From JAMOAD01 sp023621955 (GTDB lineage Bacteria; Acidobacteriota; Aminicenantia; JAMOAD01), in the NCBI GenBank assembly GCA_035403085.1, contig DAONEM010000002.1, forward strand, positions 72,584 to 136,583: a DNA stretch of 64,000 bases, given 5' to 3'. The notes below the pieces were generated by a model that was not told the DNA's origin, ran no database searches, and was given only the letters and a program-made list of their open reading frames with translations. This document shows positions 50,051 to 58,446 of the stretch, one piece after another. Each line of letters starts with the position of its first letter. Positions within the stretch are counted from its first letter, which is position 1. Position numbers and translations under genes: made by a program.

Positions 50051-50899
50051 TTAGAGGGAGAGGGTCAAGCGGTACTCCCACTCCGGATGGGAAGGGGGAG
50101 GGGGAACAGGGGTTGCGGCCAGGGAGGGGAAGAGACCTCCCTCCTCCAGGGTCAACCAGAGATGGCAGAGGGCGATTCCCATATCCAGCGCCTGGAGGTC
50201 GGCCCTCTTTCGGAGGGAATCCAAGAGAGGGTCTCTGCGGAGAAAGAGGTGAAGGCTCTTTCCGTTTAGAAGAGCCCGCCAGGGCTGCTTGTTGGATGCC
50301 GACGGGGCCAGACGGAGGTTCGAAAGGGCCTCTCTCCAAGGGCCGCTCTCTTCGGGAGGAAGGGGCGCTCCGTCGGGGAGGAAGAAGAGTTCAGGCCAAG
50401 GCTTGCGTTGATCCCCCTTGCTGCTCCAGCGGAGGAAACGATCCCGGAGGGTCTGGTCTTGAGCGGGGAGGCCAAGGGCGATTACCGCGGGGATACTCTC
50501 CCCCTCTTGCAGACCGAGATAGCGGGAGAGAGCGCTTCTGTCGAAGATTCCTCCGAGCCAGCAGCTGCCGAGGTTCACGTCGGTCATCTGAAGAACGCTT
50601 CTCTCCAAGGCGAAGCCGAACCCTTCCCAGGAGTGGGGGAGAGCGGGTGAGAGGGAGGCGGTGAGGAAGAAGCGGTCGTTGCGTATGAGACCGTAGCTCC
50701 CCTTCAGGGAGAGGTTTTCCAGGGCCGGGTCTCTCCTGTCCAGGAGGGTGAACCGAGAGGGTGGGGGGAGAGGGCTGGGAGGGGGGAGAAAGCCCTCACG
50801 GATGAGGTCGAGGGTGCCTTGCTCGACGGTTTGGGGAAGAAAGGTCCGGCAGGAACGTCGTCTCTGAACGATCTCCGTGAGAGGCCGTGAGAAGATCAT
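50051..50899 (-). CDS. Nitroreductase-family protein (TM1586-like)
   Basis: 282 aa. The N-terminal VQRRRSCRTFLPQTV carries the FMN-binding RRSxR of nitroreductases. The central DVNLGSCWLGGIFDRSAL and IPAVIALGLPA, plus a second half with LRLAPSASNKQPWRALL, indicate a pseudo-duplicated monomer like the putative nitroreductase TM1586 family. It likely binds FMN; the substrate is unknown. The gap to the HEAT gene upstream is 1 nt. It is the last gene in the ribBA run, so its flavin need is matched by the neighbours. Confidence 0.82.
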   Translation of the reverse strand: MIFSRPLTEIVQRRRSCRTFLPQTVEQGTLDLIREGFLPPPSPLPPPSRFTLLDRRDPALENLSLKGSYGLIRNDRFFLTASLSPALPHSWEGFGFALERSVLQMTDVNLGSCWLGGIFDRSALSRYLGLQEGESIPAVIALGLPAQDQTLRDRFLRWSSKGDQRKPWPELFFLPDGAPLPPEESGPWREALSNLRLAPSASNKQPWRALLNGKSLHLFLRRDPLLDSLRKRADLQALDMGIALCHLWLTLEEGGLFPSLAATPVPPPPSHPEWEYRLTLSL

Positions 50900-50900
50900 C

Positions 50901-51632
50901 TCAGCCTTTCTCTTCCGTTGACATTCCAGGAGCGCCCTGAGCCTTTTCCTTCAAAGCCTTGACAGCCTTCTCCGCCCGTTTCTTGACCCAAAGGTTTTCG
51001 TCCTTCAGGAAACGGCCGACGGCGGGGAGAATCCCTTTCACTTCCAGGTTCTCTAAGGCTTCGATGAAGATGATTTTGATGTCGGCGTTACTCTCCTGGG
51101 CGATCGGGTCGAGAAGGTCCAGGAGACGAGCCTCTTTCCGTTTCCCCAGGATTCGAATCGCCTCGCGCCTGTTCATCCAAAGGGGGGCCTTGGCCAGGTC
51201 GAGGAAGAGATCGTTGGAGAGCCTCTCCTCGTTGGTAAAGGTTTCCACGAGGAAGTCCCGGATCTCCCAGGAGGTGTCTTCGAAGCCTTTCAGAAGAAGG
51301 TCGTTCCTCTCGCTCACGGAGGAGGGGATGAGAGCGATCTCCCTGTAGAGGTGGAAACGTTTTTCCTTGGAGAGAGAGGGACTCTTCAACTCCTTTTCCA
51401 GCCGTTTGAGCTTCTCATCATCACGTTCTTCGACGCCTGTGGCGAGGGACTTGATGATCCTGTTGGCGGTGGCCTTAAGAGAGGAGTTTTTGCTCTCCTT
51501 GAAAGATTCGAAGAGGGCCTTGTCGGTACAGCCGCTCTGCCAAAGTTCCGTCAGAAGAGAGGCCTGACGGGAAGGGGTGGCCTCCTTCAGAGCCTCCTTC
51601 AACTCTTCTATATGGGGGTTCTCTTTCTTCAA
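50901..51632 (-). CDS. HEAT-repeat protein
   Basis: 243 aa, all helical, no signal peptide. Repeats of about 30 residues are visible, such as TSWEIRDFLVETFTN, APLWMNRREAIRILGKR and ENLWVKKRAEKAVKALKE. This is a soluble scaffold type with no catalytic residues. Its function is unknown. It lies 22 nt after ribBA and 1 nt before the nitroreductase. It resembles in style, though not clearly in sequence, the C-terminal HEAT region of the MurJ-MurG fusion. Confidence 0.78.
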   Translation of the reverse strand: MKKENPHIEELKEALKEATPSRQASLLTELWQSGCTDKALFESFKESKNSSLKATANRIIKSLATGVEERDDEKLKRLEKELKSPSLSKEKRFHLYREIALIPSSVSERNDLLLKGFEDTSWEIRDFLVETFTNEERLSNDLFLDLAKAPLWMNRREAIRILGKRKEARLLDLLDPIAQESNADIKIIFIEALENLEVKGILPAVGRFLKDENLWVKKRAEKAVKALKEKAQGAPGMSTEEKG

Positions 51633-51654
51633 GGGTGGTTCCTCCTCTCTTCTC

Positions 51655-52863
51655 TCAAACCTTCTTCAAGGTGTGGCCCATCTTCTCTTTCTTCACCTTG
51701 AGATAGTCGTGGTTGATTTCGTTCGGATCTATCTCGACGGGGATCTGCTCCACGACCTCCAGGCCGTACCCCTTCAGGGAGACAAGCTTCTTGGGGTTGT
51801 TGGTCAACAGGCGCATCTTCCGGACTCCCAGGCTCCGTAGAATCATGGCTCCCACGCCGTAGTCCCTCATGTCCGCGGGAAAGCCCAGCTTGAGGTTGGC
51901 TTCGACGGTATCGAGCCCCTGATCCTGGAGGGCATAGGCCTTGATCTTGTTGGCTAGGCCGATTCCCCTCCCTTCGTGGTCGAGGAAGTAGAGAAGGAGG
52001 CCCCCCTCTTGGGCGATCTTCTTCATGGAGAAGCGGAGTTGGTCGCCACAGTCGCACCTTAGGGAGTGAAAGGTGTCGCCGGTGAAGCATTGGGAGTGGG
52101 CGCGAACAAGAATAGGCTTCTCCGGGTCTATCTCCCCGCTCTGCAGCACCGCGTACTCATGGTTGTGGAGGGTGTCCCTGAAGACCCGCATTTGAAAAAC
52201 CCCATATGGGGTGGGGAGGGAGGAACAAGCCTCTTCGACGACCAGATTCTCCCTGGCCAGGCGGTATCGGATGACGTTCTCGATGCTGACGATCTTGAGG
52301 TCCAGCCGCTCGGCAAACTTTTCCAGCTGGGGAAGACGGGCCATGGTCCCGTCGGGGTTGAGGATCTCGCAGATCACTCCGACCGGCGCGACGCCGGCGA
52401 TCCGACAGAGGTCGACGGAGCCCTCGGTCTGCCCCGTACGGATCAGTACCCCTCCCTCTTGGGCGCGAATGGGAAAGATGTGCCCAGGGCGGGCGAAGTC
52501 GTCGGGTTTCACCGCCGGATCCACGGCGGCCCTGAGGGTGGCGAAACGGTCGAAGACAGAGATTCCCGTCGTCGTTCCGTGTTTGTAGTCGATGGAGATG
52601 GTGAAGGCGGTTCCGTAGCGGGCGGAGTTGAGCTTGTCCGAAACCATGAGGGGGAGCTCCAGCTCCGTGGCCCTGGCGTTGGTGAGGGTCAGGCAGACGA
52701 GACCACGAGCCTCCTGAACCATGAGGTTGACCGCTTCGGGGGTGATTCTCTCAGCGGCGACGAAGAGATCCCCTTCGTTCTCTCGATGCTCGTCATCGAT
52801 GAGAATGAGGGGCTTCCCTGTGCGTATATCTTCCAATACCTCTTCTACTTCCGAGATCTTCAT
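51655..52863 (-). CDS. ribBA: Bifunctional DHBP synthase / GTP cyclohydrolase II
   Basis: 402 aa. The N-terminal RibB domain (1 to about 200) has DDEHRENEGDL (acidic metal loop) and RPGHIFPI. The C-terminal RibA domain has the zinc Cys set in HSQCFTGDTFHSLRCDCG, then DHEGRGIG. It supplies both committed precursors of riboflavin. The ATG at 52863 has AAGGAG 6 nt upstream. A separate promoter lies within the 3' end of ribE, so ribBA can be expressed on its own. Confidence 0.97.
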   Translation of the reverse strand: MKISEVEEVLEDIRTGKPLILIDDEHRENEGDLFVAAERITPEAVNLMVQEARGLVCLTLTNARATELELPLMVSDKLNSARYGTAFTISIDYKHGTTTGISVFDRFATLRAAVDPAVKPDDFARPGHIFPIRAQEGGVLIRTGQTEGSVDLCRIAGVAPVGVICEILNPDGTMARLPQLEKFAERLDLKIVSIENVIRYRLARENLVVEEACSSLPTPYGVFQMRVFRDTLHNHEYAVLQSGEIDPEKPILVRAHSQCFTGDTFHSLRCDCGDQLRFSMKKIAQEGGLLLYFLDHEGRGIGLANKIKAYALQDQGLDTVEANLKLGFPADMRDYGVGAMILRSLGVRKMRLLTNNPKKLVSLKGYGLEVVEQIPVEIDPNEINHDYLKVKKEKMGHTLKKV

Positions 52864-52878
52864 GGTTGCTCCTTGTGG

Positions 52879-53463
52879 CTACCCCTTATTATACCAGGAG
52901 CGAAGATATTTTCCAACCAGGTCGGTCTCCAGGTTCACCCGGCCTCCGATCTTGAGGCGGTGAAGGTTCGTCTGACGGAGGGTCAAGGGGATCACCTCCA
53001 CCGAGAGGGATGTTCCTTGTAGACGGCTCACCGTGAGGCTGACGCCGTTCAGGGTGATCGAACCCTTGAGAACGATGTAGGGAACTGCCTCGGTGGGAAC
53101 GGAGAAGGTGAGACGGGCGAAATCTCCCCGAGGTTCCACCCTGGTCGTGACGGCGACCCCGTCGACGTGGCCTTGAACCAGGTGGCCCGAGAGTCTGTCG
53201 CCGAGGCGAAGGGCCCGTTCGAGGTTCAAGAGGGCTCCCGGGATCAGCTCGCCGAGGACCGTTCTTTGGAGAGTCTCTTGGGAGACGGAGAAGAAGAGGC
53301 GCTCCCTCTCACGGCGTTCCAGGCTGAGGCAGGCTCCGTTGACGGCGACGCTCTCGCCCACTTGAAGGTCATCGTACCCCTCTCCCGGTTCGAGGTCGAG
53401 GGAGAGCAGGTTGTTACGAAGCCCGGCCCAACGGCCGAGGCGGTCAACGATCCCCGTAAACAT
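52879..53463 (-). CDS. ribE: Riboflavin synthase alpha chain
   Basis: 194 aa, with the usual start MFTGIVDRLG at the ATG at 53463. Two lumazine-binding repeats are visible: residues 1 to about 95 with VNGACLSL, and about 96-194 with SGHLVQGHVDGV and LNGVSLTV. It dismutates two lumazines to riboflavin. It overlaps ribD by 20 nt. The lumazine synthase (ribH) is not in the window. Confidence 0.95.
   Translation of the reverse strand: MFTGIVDRLGRWAGLRNNLLSLDLEPGEGYDDLQVGESVAVNGACLSLERRERERLFFSVSQETLQRTVLGELIPGALLNLERALRLGDRLSGHLVQGHVDGVAVTTRVEPRGDFARLTFSVPTEAVPYIVLKGSITLNGVSLTVSRLQGTSLSVEVIPLTLRQTNLHRLKIGGRVNLETDLVGKYLRSWYNKG
52888..52916 (-). promoter_or_regulatory. Internal promoter for ribBA
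   Basis: Minus strand: -35 TTGGAA (52916-52911), 17-nt spacer, -10 TATAAT (52893-52888) with an upstream TGG (extended -10). +1 about 52881, giving an 18-nt leader with an SD. Confidence 0.65.
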
Positions 53464-54541
53464 GGAAGAAGCCCTCCAGAAGAATATTGGTGTCAAGATC
53501 GAAGAAACGGACCTTCTTAAGGCGGCGGCCCTGGGCGGGGGAGAGGGGACGAAGGCTTCCGGAGAAGGGGATTCCGTCGCCAAGCAGGGTGGAGGGGTCC
53601 ATGAAGAGGACCAGCCGGTCTACCAGGTCGGCCTTGAGAAAAGATGAGGCTAAGGCGCCGCCGCCCTCGACGAGGAGTCGCCCCGTTCTGAGCTCCTGAA
53701 GAACGGCGAGGACCTCCTCCAGGTTCAGGCCTCCGTCACCGCTGCCCACCTGGTGGACCTTGACGCCTCTCTCTCCCCAGAGCCGAACCCGATGGGGGTC
53801 GCACTCCCGGGAGGCGAAAAGGTGCACATCCCCCCCCTGCGGTGTATGGAAGAGATTCGCCCTCTCCTCCAGGTCCAGGTGGGAGGAGAGAACAGCCCGC
53901 AGGAGAGGTTTTCCCTCCCCCTCTCCACGGACGGTCAGGAGGGGGTTGTCCTTGAGGAGAGTTCCCTTGCCGACCATGATGGCGTCGCTCTCCCGGCGGA
54001 TCAGGTGGACGATCTCGTGAGAGAGGGGAGAGGAGAGGCGTTCGGACTCTCCGGTGTGGGCGGCGAGACGACCGTCGAGAGAGGTCGCCACCTTTAGGGT
54101 GACGTAGGGTCTCTTCCGGGTGATGGAGCAGAGGAAGGGCTGGTTAAGTTCCAGAGCCTCCTCTTGCAGGATTCCCTCTATGACTTCGACCCCTCCTCGG
54201 CGAAGAATCTCCACCCCCTTTCCGGCGACCAGAGGGTTGGGATCGCGGTGGGAGATGAAGACCCGGCGGATTCCCTTCTGGAGGATGATCTCCGTGCAAG
54301 GAGGCGTCTTGCCGTGATGGCAGCAGGGCTCCATGTTGACGTAGAGGTCGGCGCCGCTGTAGTCTTCGTCGTTCTGCAGGCAGAGCCTCTCGGCGTGTAG
54401 CTCTCCATAGCGGCGGTGAAACCCTGCCGACAGCACCCTTCCCTCCTTGACGACGACGGCGCCTACCAGGGGGTTAGGAGGGGCAAAGAGGGCGCCCTCC
54501 CTCGCCAAAGCGAGGGCTAGGTTCATATAGGGGAGGGTCAT
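53444..54541 (-). CDS. ribD: Bifunctional pyrimidine deaminase/reductase RibD
   Basis: 365 aa. The deaminase part (1 to about 145) shows HAE and PCCHHGKTPPC, the zinc site. The reductase part begins RPYVTLKVATSLDGRLA (about 145) and has VEGGGALASSF (about 298). The ATG at 54541 follows the ftsY stop by 1 nt and has no clear SD, so it depends on coupling. It overlaps ribE by 20 nt at the 3' end. Nine upstream codons belong to the ftsY end and are rejected. Confidence 0.95.
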   Translation of the reverse strand: MTLPYMNLALALAREGALFAPPNPLVGAVVVKEGRVLSAGFHRRYGELHAERLCLQNDEDYSGADLYVNMEPCCHHGKTPPCTEIILQKGIRRVFISHRDPNPLVAGKGVEILRRGGVEVIEGILQEEALELNQPFLCSITRKRPYVTLKVATSLDGRLAAHTGESERLSSPLSHEIVHLIRRESDAIMVGKGTLLKDNPLLTVRGEGEGKPLLRAVLSSHLDLEERANLFHTPQGGDVHLFASRECDPHRVRLWGERGVKVHQVGSGDGGLNLEEVLAVLQELRTGRLLVEGGGALASSFLKADLVDRLVLFMDPSTLLGDGIPFSGSLRPLSPAQGRRLKKVRFFDLDTNILLEGFFHVYGDR

Positions 54542-54542
54542 T

Positions 54543-55427
54543 TCAGGGACCGAAGAGCAACCGGCCATACTCCTGGGGGGAGAAGGGGTAGAGGTCTTCG
54601 GTCCCCTCTCCGACTCCGACGAACTTGACCGGGAGCTTAAACTGTTCCGCGATGGTGAGAACGGTTCCCCCCTTGGCGGTTCCGTCCATCTTCGTCAAGA
54701 CGATGCCGGTCAAACCGGAGAAGCGGAGAAACTCCTTGGCCTGGACGATGGCGTTCTGTCCGATCGTGGCGTCAAGGACCATGAAGACCTCCCGGGGCTC
54801 CTCGGGGACGAGCTTCTTGATGGTCCTCACGTTCTTCTCCAACTCCTTCATCAGATTCTCTTTCGAGGCGACCCTTCCGGCGGTGTCGACGAGGAGGACG
54901 TCGAACTTTTCCGAGAGAAACCTCTCTACGCTCCTGTAGATGAGAGCAGAAGCGGCCGTGCCCTTCTCGTCGGACTCGACGGGAAGGTTGAGACGGCGTC
55001 CCCACTCTTCCAGCTGAAGGCCGCCGGCGGCCCGGAAGGTGTCGGCGGCACACAGAAGAACCCGCTTGCCCCGGAGTTGAAGAAAACGGGCCAACTTAGC
55101 GGCGGAGGTGGTCTTTCCCCCGCCGTTGGTTCCCACCAACAGGGCGATGAAGGGCTCGTCCTGGAGAAAAAGGTTGGGGGTGGGGATGTCGAGCAGTGAT
55201 GTCACGGTGTTCTGAAAGGCTTCCGCCAGGGGCTCTCCCTTGCGCGCCCTCTTTCCGATGTTGGCGATGAGGGTACGGGTCGTCTCGTAAGAGACATCCG
55301 AAACGATCAGAAGTTCTTCAAGCTCCTCCAGAGAGGTTGCCAGGGGGGCAGAAGGGCGGCCGAGAACGTGACCCACCCCTTCACGGAACGAATCGGTGAC
55401 TCTCTTAAGGGCATCGAAGAGCTTCAT
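54543..55427 (-). CDS. ftsY: Signal recognition particle receptor FtsY (NG core)
   Basis: 294 aa, only the N and G domains, with no acidic A domain. The G domain has GTNGGGKTTSAAKLA (about 99-113, where GVNGVGKTT is usual), DTFRAAGGLQLEEW, DTAGR and TKMDGTAKGG. It docks SRP-ribosome complexes at the membrane. AAGGLQLEEW matches the usual AAxxQLExW motif. It lies 22 nt after frr and is coupled to ribD. Confidence 0.96.
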   Translation of the reverse strand: MKLFDALKRVTDSFREGVGHVLGRPSAPLATSLEELEELLIVSDVSYETTRTLIANIGKRARKGEPLAEAFQNTVTSLLDIPTPNLFLQDEPFIALLVGTNGGGKTTSAAKLARFLQLRGKRVLLCAADTFRAAGGLQLEEWGRRLNLPVESDEKGTAASALIYRSVERFLSEKFDVLLVDTAGRVASKENLMKELEKNVRTIKKLVPEEPREVFMVLDATIGQNAIVQAKEFLRFSGLTGIVLTKMDGTAKGGTVLTIAEQFKLPVKFVGVGEGTEDLYPFSPQEYGRLLFGP

Positions 55428-55449
55428 GGTTCTTTTTTCCCCGAACCGT

Positions 55450-56001
55450 TCAGACGGTGAGGATCTCCTTTTCTTTTTTTGCGCCTTGGGTGTCCAGTTC
55501 CTTGATGGTTTCGTCGATGATCTTCTGGAGGTCTTCGTAGAGCTTGTTCTCCTCGTCCTCGGAGATCTTCTTCTCTTCTTCCAGCTTCTTCACCTTGTCC
55601 CGGAAGTCCCGACGGAGGTTCCTCAGGGTCGTCTTCCTCTCCTCGAGGTACTTCTTCACCATCTTGACCATCTCTTTCCTTCGCTCTTCCGTGAGAGGGG
55701 GGATGAAGACTTTGACCATCTTCCCGTCGTTGGCGGGGTTGAAGCCGAGGTTGGCGTTGCGCACGGCCTTGTCGATGGCGTTCAGCATGGACCCTTCCCA
55801 GGGTTTGATCGTCACCATGTCGGGGGCGGCGATGGCCAGAGTCGCCACCTGGTTGACCGGCACCAGGTCGCCGTAATACTCGACCTTGAGGCCTTCGAAG
55901 AGTGTCAGGGAGGCTCTACCGGTACGGATCTTCTTGATTTCAACTTCGAAGTTTTCCAGTACGGTTTTCATCTCCTTCTTGATTTCCGATCTGATATCCA
56001 C
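55450..56001 (-). CDS. frr: Ribosome recycling factor
   Basis: 183 aa. It splits the post-termination ribosome with EF-G. Family stretches are IRTGRASLTLFEGLKVEYYGD (seen near 25-45), NLGFNPANDGKMVKVFIPPLTEERR (about 83-107) and the coiled C-terminus. The GTG start at 56001 has an excellent SD (AGGAGG). Its own promoter lies just upstream inside the end of the preceding gene. Confidence 0.97.
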   Translation of the reverse strand: MDIRSEIKKEMKTVLENFEVEIKKIRTGRASLTLFEGLKVEYYGDLVPVNQVATLAIAAPDMVTIKPWEGSMLNAIDKAVRNANLGFNPANDGKMVKVFIPPLTEERRKEMVKMVKKYLEERKTTLRNLRRDFRDKVKKLEEEKKISEDEENKLYEDLQKIIDETIKELDTQGAKKEKEILTV

Positions 56002-56039
56002 GGTACCTCCTGATTGTCATGGAATGGGTGCTCCTGATA

Positions 56040-56069
56040 AAAATACTGTATCCTGGGCCGCTTTGTCAA
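56040..56069 (-). promoter_or_regulatory. Promoter of frr
   Basis: Minus strand: -35 TTGACA (56069-56064), 18-nt spacer, -10 TATTTT (56045-56040), +1 about 56033. The -35 lies at the very end of the upstream gene. Confidence 0.5.
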
Positions 56070-57067
56070 GGGAGAGCGCTTGAGGAGGGGGGGAGAAGTC
56101 TTGTTAAGAGGGAGTCTAGATACTGCATGGAAGCGGAATCCGTAGTGATGGGGGTGAGGACGACCCCCTTGAACTTCGCAGGGATCAGCCTGATCCACCC
56201 TTCCACGGTCTCGGGAGGGACAGGTTGGAGGCTCTTGAAGTCCTGAACCTGAACCTTGACATAGGTGCGGGCGGCGTGGGGTTCCAAGGCCTGGAGGGTT
56301 CTCTCCATGTAGAGACGAAGCTCTTCGTCGGAGAGGTGGAGCTCCTCCTTGATCTGGAGGGGGTAGAGCATGAGGGCGATGGAGTCGGCGCCGGAAGCGA
56401 GCAGTGAGTCGATCTGTTGGCCGTACCAACGCGTCCCGAGATCGGGACGGGTGGGAACCTCGTAGAAGACGTTGATCACCACCTCTCTATCGCCGCTTCT
56501 GGATTTGATCTCCTGGAGGAGCCTGTTCAAGAAGGCTCCCTTATCCTTCCAGCGGAGCTCCTTCTCCTCGGCGCTCCTCACGACGAGATCGTCCTGAAGG
56601 AGAATCCCCGCCAGGGGCTTGTCGGAGAGTGTGGAGACCAGGGAGAGCATCCGGGAACGGGTACGGGGCTGTCGGGGGTCGAGGTAGTGGCCGTAGCGGC
56701 GACCCTCTTCCCAGTCCATCCAGCGAAGGGTCGTCCAAGCGTAGAGGGGGAGAGGAGAGTGAAGGGTTTCCAAGAGGGGGTAGACGACGGGCATGCCGAG
56801 GGTGTTCTCGAAGTAGACCCCTATGTCGCTGCCCCGGGGGCGAAGGGAGTGGAGCCGGTCGTCATGGTTCTGAAAGGTTCTCAGAAAGACTCCCCGCACC
56901 CCTGTCTCCTTCCAGCGTGAAAGGAGGAGTCGGAACTCTTCGGGGCTCTCCTGGTCCACCTTGTGAACCTGGAGGTAGAGTCCCCAGGAGCCGAGGAGGC
57001 TAAAGCTCCCGATTCCAATCAGGAGAAGAGTACTTCTCCCGAGCCAGCGAAAGAACTCGTTTTTCAT
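56066..57067 (-). CDS. Membrane-anchored GHL13/PgaB-type glycosidase-like protein
   Basis: 333 aa with an N-terminal membrane anchor (about 12-32). The body resembles the glycosyl-hydrolase-like GHL13 (PgaB C-terminal) fold: GVRGVFLRTFQN, YFENTLGMPVVYPLL, LPLYAWTTLRWMDW, and GILLQDDL, where the paired Asp sit at the expected catalytic position. Such enzymes cut partly de-acetylated poly-GlcNAc. The ATG at 57067 lacks an SD, and the gene begins inside the lplA end with a 68-nt overlap; no later start is available without losing the anchor. Family assignment is by pattern and moderately sure. Confidence 0.62.
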   Translation of the reverse strand: MKNEFFRWLGRSTLLLIGIGSFSLLGSWGLYLQVHKVDQESPEEFRLLLSRWKETGVRGVFLRTFQNHDDRLHSLRPRGSDIGVYFENTLGMPVVYPLLETLHSPLPLYAWTTLRWMDWEEGRRYGHYLDPRQPRTRSRMLSLVSTLSDKPLAGILLQDDLVVRSAEEKELRWKDKGAFLNRLLQEIKSRSGDREVVINVFYEVPTRPDLGTRWYGQQIDSLLASGADSIALMLYPLQIKEELHLSDEELRLYMERTLQALEPHAARTYVKVQVQDFKSLQPVPPETVEGWIRLIPAKFKGVVLTPITTDSASMQYLDSLLTRLLPPSSSALP

Positions 57068-57788
57068 CGTCTTGGGTGGGCTGGAAGGGGAGAGCCTTCA
57101 GAGAGAACTCCTCCTGAAAGCCCGCCAAAAAAGCGGAACGGAGCTCTTCGTCGTCCCCTTTGAACCCTGAGAGTCGGAGCGTCGTCATCGTCGATTCGAG
57201 CAAAGAGGGCTCGACCCTGGTGAGACGGGCGTAGTCGGCTCTGTGGTCTTCGACGGGAATTGAACCGTGCTGGAGAAAGGCGAATTTGGACCGCTTCTGT
57301 GCGCTTCCGATGATCTTGAGGTTTTCCAGGACGATCTCGTCCCTGGTCGGGTAGGAGAAGCAAGGCAGATCGGTCTTGACGATACCCCGGGGATCCTTCC
57401 CGACCATTTCGGCTCGGAGGCCCAGGTGGAGGAGCCCTCTCAGGAGGGCGCTGGAGAGGAGAGTGTAGGTGGCGTGAACCGAGGGGTTCTCCAGGAAGCG
57501 GGAATCTGAAGAGGCGACGGCATAGGTGAGCTCACCCCAATGGAGGACGGCCTTGCCGCCGGTGGGTCGCCGGACCATCTCGCCCCCGATCCGCTCCAAC
57601 TCAGCAGGATCGTATACTCTCTGCCATCGCTGGGAACGGCCGAAGGAGAGAGTTGGTAACTTCCAACCGTAGAAGCGGAGGCAGGTGAACCCCGGGATCT
57701 CTTCTGCCTTCGAGAAGAGAAGCTCGTCCCAAGCCATGTTCTCCGCAGCGGTACGGCTCGTATCGGAGAAGTAAAACCAGAGGGACAT
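57000..57788 (-). CDS. Lipoate-protein ligase A family protein
   Basis: 262 aa. The BPL/LplA catalytic fold shows LPTLSFGRSQ (about 45-54), the RRPTGGKAVLH motif (about 73-83), and KIIGSAQKR with the catalytic Lys near 157. It attaches lipoate, or a related acyl group such as octanoate, to target proteins, for example the GcvH partner of GcvT. The ATG at 57788 lies 8 nt after bactofilin. Whether it prefers lipoate or octanoate cannot be told from the sequence. Confidence 0.85.
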   Translation of the reverse strand: MSLWFYFSDTSRTAAENMAWDELLFSKAEEIPGFTCLRFYGWKLPTLSFGRSQRWQRVYDPAELERIGGEMVRRPTGGKAVLHWGELTYAVASSDSRFLENPSVHATYTLLSSALLRGLLHLGLRAEMVGKDPRGIVKTDLPCFSYPTRDEIVLENLKIIGSAQKRSKFAFLQHGSIPVEDHRADYARLTRVEPSLLESTMTTLRLSGFKGDDEELRSAFLAGFQEEFSLKALPFQPTQDDEKRVLSLAREKYSSPDWNREL

Positions 57789-57796
57789 CGAAAGGG

Positions 57797-58231
57797 TTAC
57801 CCCTTTTTCTCTTTCAGGTTTGTTGGGGGAGCCGGGGGGGGCGGCGTCACCACCGCCGATTCCATCTCTACCTTTCCTTTGAAGAGAGCCCCTTCGGAGA
57901 TCACGATTCGGGTGGCCTTGATGTTGCCGAAGAGTTTTCCTTCCGGAACGATCTCCACCTTTTCCAAGGCGGAGATATCCCCTTCCACTTTTCCGACGAT
58001 CCTTACGACCTTGCCGGAAACCTCTCCTTTCACACGGCCCTGCCGCCCGACCGTCACGATCTGAGAGCCTTCGATGCGTCCTTCCACGCTCCCTTCCAGG
58101 AGGAGGTCTTCCTGAGACTTTACCTCACCAACAATGTGAACGGAAGGTCCGATGACCGTATTGATGACGTTTGCTGAAGAAGAACCCGACAGCTCTTGGG
58201 GAGACTCTTTTTTTCCTGAAAGAAAGGCCAT
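57797..58231 (-). CDS. Bactofilin
   Basis: 144 aa. The core (about 25-125) is a right-handed beta-helix with short repeats such as GEVKSQEDLLLEGSVEGRI and GKVVRIVGKVEGDISA. The ends are disordered and the C-terminus is proline-rich (TPPPPAPP). Bactofilins self-assemble into filaments used in cell shape and polar organisation. The ATG at 58231 has GAGGTG upstream. It lies 23 nt downstream of tRNA-Gly and probably shares its promoter. Confidence 0.9.
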   Translation of the reverse strand: MAFLSGKKESPQELSGSSSANVINTVIGPSVHIVGEVKSQEDLLLEGSVEGRIEGSQIVTVGRQGRVKGEVSGKVVRIVGKVEGDISALEKVEIVPEGKLFGNIKATRIVISEGALFKGKVEMESAVVTPPPPAPPTNLKEKKG

Positions 58232-58254
58232 GGTCACCTCAATTTAGAGGAAAA

Positions 58255-58326
58255 AGCGGGCAACGGGATTTGAACCCGCGACCCTCAGCTTGGGAAGCTG
58301 ACGCTCTACCACTGAGCTATACCCGC
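58255..58326 (-). tRNA. tRNA-Gly (anticodon CCC)
   Basis: Full cloverleaf: acceptor GCGGGTA/TGCCCGC, D arm GCTC...GAGC, anticodon stem TCAGC/GCTGA with loop TTCCCAA (anticodon CCC), and T arm CGGGTTCAAATCCCG. The discriminator is U, and the 3' CCA is not encoded. Confidence 0.97.
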
Positions 58327-58336
58327 TTGAAAAAGG

Positions 58337-58365
58337 ATTATCCCTTAGAAAAACGGGCTTGTCAA
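58337..58365 (-). promoter_or_regulatory. Promoter of tRNA-Gly
   Basis: Minus strand: -35 TTGACA (58365-58360), 17-nt spacer, -10 GATAAT (58342-58337). +1 about 58330, 4 nt before the tRNA 5' end. Confidence 0.75.
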
Positions 58366-58408
58366 GGCCGTTAAGAGAGTCTTCGGGCGCGACTCTCCTG
58401 GGAGCGGG

Positions 58409-58437
58409 TTGCCGTGACGAAGAGGAGTCGGTATAAT
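58409..58437 (+). promoter_or_regulatory. Promoter of TonB receptor gene, near-leaderless
   Basis: -35 TTGCCG (58409-58414), 17-nt spacer, -10 TATAAT (58432-58437). +1 about 58444, only 3 nt before the ATG at 58447; no SD. Confidence 0.65.
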
Positions 58438-58446
58438 CCCTTCCCT

